Position numbers and translations under genes: made by a program
Assembly: GCA_900772095.1 (NCBI GenBank)
Contig: CAAGQJ010000055.1
Location: forward strand, 1-19,736
Origin: Bacilli bacterium
GTDB lineage: Bacteria; Bacillota_I; Bacilli_A; RF39; UBA660
Direction: 5' to 3'
Length of the DNA stretch: 19,736 nucleotides
In this document: positions 15,707-19,736 of the stretch, in pieces
Numbering within the stretch: position 1 is the first letter of the stretch
How the letters are laid out: every line of letters starts with the position of its first letter
Notes under the pieces: generated by a model
Database searches by the model: none
Told to the model about the DNA's origin: nothing
What the model saw: only the letters and a program-made list of their open reading frames with translations

Positions 15707-16576
15707 ATGAAAGATAGAATAACAAATGAAATAATAAATAAAAGAAACAAAATAGGTATTACACTCCTATATAGAACATTTCTAGGAAGAAGAATACTAT
15801 CTATTATAGTAAAACCTTGGTTTACCAAACTAAATGGATACTTTATGAATAGTAGAATTTCCAATATAATAAGTTTAATTCTAATAAAAAAATACAAAAT
15901 AAAAAAAGAAGAATACGTAACAACTAACTTCAAATCATATAACGACTTCTTTACTAGAAAGAAAAAAGAAGAATACTTAAAAATAGACAAAGAAAAACAT
16001 AATCTCATATCTCCAGCAGACTCCAAACTAACTGTCTATAATATAAAAAGTAATAATAAATTTAAAATAAAAGACTCATATTATAGTATTTACGATTTAC
16101 TAGATGGAAATAGAATTGCTGAAGAATATGAAAACGGTAAAATTCTAATTTTTCGCCTAGAAGTAAATGATTACCATAGATATTGTTACATAGATGATGG
16201 TACCAAAGGAGTTAATATCTATATAAAAGGCGTATTCCACACTGTAAGAAACATAGCACTAAAAAAATATAATATATATAAAAAAAATGCCAGAGAATAC
16301 ACCATTATGAATACAAAAAACTTTGGTCAAGTAATTGAAGTAGACGTAGGAGCCATGATTGTAGGAAGAATAAAAAACCACCACCAAGATTATAAATTTG
16401 TTAAAGGAGAAGAAAAAGGTTACTTCGAATTTAATGGTTCCACAATCGTATTACTATTCAAAAAAGGCACAATAAACATAGATGAAGACATATTAATTAA
16501 TAGTAAAAATAATATAGAAACTATAGTAAAATATGGAGAAAAAATAGGAACAAAAAAAAGAATATTTAAAAAATAA
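15707..16576 (+). CDS. psd: Phosphatidylserine decarboxylase proenzyme
   Basis: Psd turns phosphatidylserine into phosphatidylethanolamine at the membrane. The 289-residue proenzyme cleaves itself to make a pyruvoyl group. Motifs: YNDFFTR (78-84), ISPADS with Asp105, VNDYHRYC with His157, GVFHTVRN with His178, and EFNGSTIVLLF (241-251), where cleavage before Ser245 would make the pyruvoyl. The usual residue before GST is Leu or Gly; here it is Asn. Length fits the full bacterial type. AGTGAT (15697-15702) precedes the ATG by 4 nt. No phosphatidylserine synthase is in the window. It is convergent with the PAP2 gene, with no base between the two stop codons. Confidence 0.92.
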   Translation: MKDRITNEIINKRNKIGITLLYRTFLGRRILSIIVKPWFTKLNGYFMNSRISNIISLILIKKYKIKKEEYVTTNFKSYNDFFTRKKKEEYLKIDKEKHNLISPADSKLTVYNIKSNNKFKIKDSYYSIYDLLDGNRIAEEYENGKILIFRLEVNDYHRYCYIDDGTKGVNIYIKGVFHTVRNIALKKYNIYKKNAREYTIMNTKNFGQVIEVDVGAMIVGRIKNHHQDYKFVKGEEKGYFEFNGSTIVLLFKKGTINIDEDILINSKNNIETIVKYGEKIGTKKRIFKK

Positions 16577-16592
16577 CTATAAATATTCTTTT
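16556..16592. terminator. Bidirectional terminator shared by psd and the PAP2 gene
   Basis: A perfect 13-bp stem, AAAAGAATATTTA (16556-16568) and TAAATATTCTTTT (16580-16592). Its 11-nt loop contains the psd stop (16574-16576) and, on the other strand, the PAP2 stop (16579-16577). T tracts lie on the 3' side in both directions. Confidence 0.75.
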
Positions 16593-17191
16593 AATTTATC
16601 AAAAACTTTAAACTTACTAACATAAAAACACACAATAGATATAATAAAAGACAAAATAACATCATATATAACATGTTGCTTTATAAACAAAGTAGAAAAA
16701 ACAATAAGAACTAAATACAAACAAAAAAACAACTTATTCCTATAACTTAACTTACTATTAATAATTCCATATATAGTAGTAAAACAAAACATACAATGCA
16801 TCGAAGGTAAACAATTAACTGGAGTATCCAAAGAATACGTAATATTTAAAACAAAACTAGCAACATCATTAACTTTAAACAAAGCCCTTTCTATAGTAGA
16901 AGGATATAAAATAAATATAATATTTGCAATTATCATAGATATGACACTAGCTATATAAAAACGCTTATAAGAATTTTTATCATTCATATATAACTTATAC
17001 CAAACTAAAATCAAAAAAGGATACCAAGAATCATAAACAAATACAAAATATTTACAAAAAGGAAAAACACTATCCAACTTACTACCTATTAAATGAGGTG
17101 GACCTTGAAATAATTTAACTATATAATAAAGTGCCATTTGAACTACTAATAACAAAATAATAGATAAAATACACCTTTTCCTATCATTCAT
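16577..17191 (-). CDS. PAP2-superfamily membrane phosphatase/phosphotransferase
   Basis: A membrane enzyme of the PAP2 superfamily, acting on lipid phosphates or moving phospholipid head groups. With a start at 17191 it has 204 residues and six helices. The active-site motifs are NCLPSMHCMF (His153 in the long numbering from 17254) and STLFIKQHVIYD (His194 and Asp198), with Ser-Thr where SR usually stands. The first PAP2 motif is not evident, and the pattern is nearer to the PAP2_3/inositol-phosphoceramide-synthase-like group. I prefer ATG 17191, because GTGAT (17200-17196) lies 4 nt upstream as in several other genes here. ATG 17254 adds 21 hydrophobic residues but has no ribosome site. Adjacency to psd suggests a role in membrane lipid synthesis. 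Confidence 0.78.
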   Translation of the reverse strand: MNDRKRCILSIILLLVVQMALYYIVKLFQGPPHLIGSKLDSVFPFCKYFVFVYDSWYPFLILVWYKLYMNDKNSYKRFYIASVISMIIANIIFILYPSTIERALFKVNDVASFVLNITYSLDTPVNCLPSMHCMFCFTTIYGIINSKLSYRNKLFFCLYLVLIVFSTLFIKQHVIYDVILSFIISIVCFYVSKFKVFDKLKEYL

Positions 17192-17261
17192 ATACATCAC
17201 AAAAAAATTGTACCACAAAACCAAAAAAATTAAAATACCAAGAGTACAAATCATTTTAATA

Positions 17262-17270
17262 TGATATAAT
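17262..17270 (+). promoter_or_regulatory. Extended -10 promoter of the ABC exporter operon
   Basis: TGATATAAT (17262-17270) fits the extended -10 form TGnTATAAT; no good -35 is visible, as is usual for this type. It would start transcription about 25 nt before the ATPase gene. The surrounding alternating TA run could also supply a -10 for the divergent PAP2 gene. Confidence 0.5.
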
Positions 17271-17301
17271 ATAATATATAAATTATGAAAGGAAAAAAAC
17301 T

Positions 17302-18012
17302 ATGATAGAAATAAAAAATGTCACAAAAATATATAACAATACCAAAAAAGCAATAGATAACATATCATTTACTGTAGATAGTGGAGAAATATTTGCCTTT
17401 ATCGGACACAATGGCGCAGGAAAAACAACTACTATAAAATCAATCGTAGGAATTTTAGACTTTGAAGAAGGAGACATCCTAATAAACAATAAATCAATCA
17501 AAACAAATGAAATAGAATGCAAAAAACAACTCGCATATGTACCAGATAACCCTGATTTATACGAAAATATGAAAGCAATAGACTTTATAAACTTCATATG
17601 CGATATGTATGAAACTCCATTAGAAATAAGAAAAGAAAATATCTTAAAATATTCAAAAATGTTTGAACTAGAAAACAACCTAAATGACGAAATTTCATCA
17701 TTTTCACATGGTATGAAACAAAAAGTTGCACTAATTTCAGCCTTATCACATAACCCAAACGTCTTAATCATGGATGAACCCTTTGTAGGATTAGACCCCA
17801 AAGCAGTATACGATATGAAAGAAATAATGAAACAAATGTGCAAAGAAGGAAAAACAGTTTTCTTTTCAACACACATTCTTGATGTCGCAGAAAAACTATG
17901 CGATAAAGTAGCGATTATAAAACAAGGTAAAATAGTAAAAACAGGAAAAATGAGTGAAATTAAAGGAGACGAAACCCTAGAACAAGTATTCTTGGAATTG
18001 GAGGAAAAATAA
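17302..18012 (+). CDS. ABC transporter ATP-binding protein
   Basis: A 236-residue ABC ATPase with every core motif: Walker A GHNGAGKTTT (about 35-44), the signature region SSFSHGMKQK, where the consensus LSGGQ is FSHGM (a known variant in ABC-2 type exporters), Walker B VLIMDEP, D-loop GLDP and switch STH. It energises the permease encoded next; the two genes overlap by one base (TAATG), so they are translated as a unit. AAAGGA lies about 10 nt before the ATG. Similar pairs export antibiotics, peptides or lipids, or serve protein secretion (EcsAB-like); the substrate is unknown. Unlike the ABC gene at the left edge, this ATPase is complete. Confidence 0.93.
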   Translation: MIEIKNVTKIYNNTKKAIDNISFTVDSGEIFAFIGHNGAGKTTTIKSIVGILDFEEGDILINNKSIKTNEIECKKQLAYVPDNPDLYENMKAIDFINFICDMYETPLEIRKENILKYSKMFELENNLNDEISSFSHGMKQKVALISALSHNPNVLIMDEPFVGLDPKAVYDMKEIMKQMCKEGKTVFFSTHILDVAEKLCDKVAIIKQGKIVKTGKMSEIKGDETLEQVFLELEEK

Positions 18013-19625
18013 TGAACCAAACAAAATCTTTATTAAAAGCCATAATGTCTCAAGATATGAACCTCTTTAAATACAAAACAAAAAATACAAAAAAACAAAA
18101 TAAAATAATGTTTCCCTTACTTCTTGCAATAATATTCATGTGTTCAATAGGAGTATACTATAACTTAATAGGGACAGAATTACACAAAATAAACTTAACA
18201 TATATAATGCTAACCTTTGCAGTAATTGTACCAACTATCTTCATACTAGTCGAAGGCATCTACAAATCACAAAGCATTCTATTTGAAACAAAAGACAATG
18301 ACTTACTATTTTCTTTACCCATATCAAAATCAAAAATAGTATTTGTAAGAATATTTAAATTACTAATATTCCAATATCTATATAGTTTACTATTTGTATT
18401 ACCAGGAATTATTATATATGTCCACCTAGAAAACCCAAATATAAACTTTTATATAATATCATTTATAATGACTATTCTTATCCCAATAATACCAACAATA
18501 ATATCAAGTTTCTTTGGATTACTAATAAAAAAAATATCAACGAAATTCAAAACAAAAAAACTAGCACAAACTATCTTAACACTCATATTCTTTCTAATAT
18601 TTTTCTACTTATCACTTAATATGAATAACTTAATAGAAAACATGATAAAAAATGCTACTACTATAAATAACATAATATCACGTATCTATTACCCAGTAGG
18701 ACTATATATTAATCTAATACTAAAATTTAACTTCATAGAATTACTAAAACTAATTATTATAAACCTAATACCTCTATTAATATTTATATATATTACTAGC
18801 AAATATTACTTCAAAATAATAACAAAATCAAAAGAAACCATAACAAAAACTAATAACACTAAAATAAAAATAAAAAGAAATCAAAAACTAAAATCACTAA
18901 TAATAAAAGAATTAAAAAAATACTTCTCATCAAACGTATACATGTTTAACACCCTAATTGGATTAATATTAATAATAATTATAACAATAGGAATGTGTAT
19001 TAACTTAGAAGGATTAATAAAAGTAATAACAGATAATGAAGAAATAGGAATGAGTATTCAAGACATAAAAATACTATTACCAAAAATATTTCTAGCAGTA
19101 ATAGTATTTACATCATGTCTAACTTCAATTACTTCATCATCAATATCTATTGAAGGAAGAACCATTAATATTTCAAAATCATTACCAATAACAACAAAAG
19201 AAATATTTCTATCAAAAATACTATTTAGTAACATACTAGTAGTATCTATAATAACACTATGTGATATTATATTCATAATAGCATTCAAAATAAAACTATA
19301 TGACATATTAACAATACTATTAACATCTATAACATTACCAACTCTAATAGCAATAATAGGACTATTAATAAACTTAAAATATCCAAAAATGGATGCTACA
19401 TCAGATGTTGAAGTAATAAAACAAAGCGCAAGTTCCATGATATCAGTATTTTTAGGATTAATAATATCCATTATCCTAATAACAATACCAATAATATTAA
19501 AAAATAAACTCGATTTAAACATAACTATTTTAATAGAATTAACAGCATTAATACTAATAACTATAACACTTTGGATAATATTACAAACATATGGAACAAA
19601 AAAATATAAAGAAATAAACATATAA
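18012..19625 (+). CDS. ABC exporter permease subunit (ABC-2-like)
   Basis: A 537-residue membrane protein with roughly eleven to twelve helices in two blocks, split by a basic stretch (about 275-298). The early segment LFETKDNDLLFSLPISKSKIV is typical of large ABC-2-like permeases paired with GHNGAGKTTT-type ATPases, where it probably contacts the ATPase. It starts within the stop codon of the ATPase gene and ends in a strong terminator. No further subunit follows. It likely works as the membrane channel of an exporter; the substrate cannot be inferred. Confidence 0.86.
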   Translation: MNQTKSLLKAIMSQDMNLFKYKTKNTKKQNKIMFPLLLAIIFMCSIGVYYNLIGTELHKINLTYIMLTFAVIVPTIFILVEGIYKSQSILFETKDNDLLFSLPISKSKIVFVRIFKLLIFQYLYSLLFVLPGIIIYVHLENPNINFYIISFIMTILIPIIPTIISSFFGLLIKKISTKFKTKKLAQTILTLIFFLIFFYLSLNMNNLIENMIKNATTINNIISRIYYPVGLYINLILKFNFIELLKLIIINLIPLLIFIYITSKYYFKIITKSKETITKTNNTKIKIKRNQKLKSLIIKELKKYFSSNVYMFNTLIGLILIIIITIGMCINLEGLIKVITDNEEIGMSIQDIKILLPKIFLAVIVFTSCLTSITSSSISIEGRTINISKSLPITTKEIFLSKILFSNILVVSIITLCDIIFIIAFKIKLYDILTILLTSITLPTLIAIIGLLINLKYPKMDATSDVEVIKQSASSMISVFLGLIISIILITIPIILKNKLDLNITILIELTALILITITLWIILQTYGTKKYKEINI

Positions 19626-19649
19626 AGTGCTTGAAAAAGTACTTTTTTT
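19624..19649 (+). terminator. Terminator of the ABC exporter operon
   Basis: A 9-bp stem with one G-U pair, AAAGTGCTT (19624-19632), tetraloop GAAA, and AAGTACTTT (19637-19645), followed by T residues. It begins inside the TAA stop codon. Confidence 0.85.
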
Positions 19650-19693
19650 GTTTTAAAATTAAACTATAAGAAAATAGGAAGGAAGTAGAAAAT

Positions 19694-19736
19694 ATGGTGA
19701 AACAAAATATCACTCAAACGAACAAATGTTCGGGGG
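19694..19736 (+). CDS. 5' end of an unidentified gene (partial)
   Basis: An ATG at 19694 opens a frame to the window edge and gives MVKQNITQTNKCSG. GGAAG (19681-19685) lies 8 nt upstream, so it looks like a real start. It follows the ABC operon terminator, so it belongs to a new transcript. The 14 residues are too few to name a family. A LexA-like palindrome lies within these codons. Confidence 0.4.
   Translation, partial: MVKQNITQTNKCSG
19719..19732. promoter_or_regulatory. Candidate LexA (SOS) box
   Basis: CGAACAAATGTTCG is a perfect palindrome that fits the Gram-positive LexA/DinR consensus CGAACRNRYGTTYG/C. If the ATG at 19694 is real the box lies inside the coding sequence; otherwise it may control a damage-response gene just beyond the edge. 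Confidence 0.45.

Noticed and set aside
17255..17280. The alternating TATA-rich run as a replication or attachment site
   Set aside because: It is short, has no flanking repeats or iterons, and is explained by an extended -10 promoter between divergent genes.
17283..18020. A 245-codon minus-strand open frame opposite the ABC ATPase
   Set aside because: The ATPase on the plus strand has every ABC motif. The reverse frame is a Ser/Ile/Phe-rich shadow without a start signal.
1..19736. Use of TGA as tryptophan (Mycoplasma-type code)
   Set aside because: The long, complete proteins need no TGA read-through, Trp is always TGG, and two genes end in TGA followed closely by the next start.

Overview
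The window comes from a very AT-rich genome with small intergenic gaps. It appears to belong to a low-GC Bacillota, probably an uncultured gut-type lineage near Erysipelotrichia/RF39-like Bacilli; this placement is inference. The code is standard: TGA is used as a stop (4503-4505, 5649-5651) and Trp is TGG, which argues against a true Mycoplasma. A sortase, its LPXTG-like substrate and a DUF368/PopT lipid-carrier transporter imply a walled Gram-positive cell. No rRNA, tRNA, CRISPR array, transposase or integrase was seen.

Layout, left to right. (1) 1-2936: an ABC exporter gene that has lost the front of its ATPase domain, then a small membrane protein and a dCMP deaminase in one tight operon. 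(2) 3090-6927: a LysR regulator with its own promoter and terminator, followed by a compact five-gene operon of three small related proteins with His/Pro-rich linkers, an unrecognised alpha/beta-like protein and an ArsB/NhaD-fold permease. This is the best candidate here for an undescribed system. Its codon and stop use differ from the flanks. (3) 7021-9816: a GT4 glycosyltransferase of the diacylglycerol-glucosyltransferase type, convergent with and overlapping a ZIP metal transporter; then PopT (DUF368), with ZIP and PopT both on the minus strand. (4) 9929-12508: a type IIB calcium P-type ATPase. (5) 12550-15620: a class B-like sortase and its adjacent, probably dedicated, surface-protein substrate, preceded by a strong promoter and two phased palindromes. 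(6) 15707-17191: phosphatidylserine decarboxylase and a PAP2-family membrane enzyme, convergent and sharing one 13-bp hairpin whose loop holds both stop codons. (7) 17302-19625: a two-gene ABC exporter with terminator. (8) 19694-19736: the first codons of another gene, overlapping a perfect LexA-type palindrome.

Most of the window concerns the cell envelope: membrane lipid synthesis (GT4, Psd, PAP2), carrier-lipid recycling (PopT), surface anchoring (sortase pair), export (two ABC systems) and ion handling (ZIP, Ca-ATPase, NhaD-like permease). Many backbone genes use an RGTGAT ribosome site 3-5 nt before the start, which helped choose starts, while the LysR cassette and ABC genes use AGGAG-type sites.
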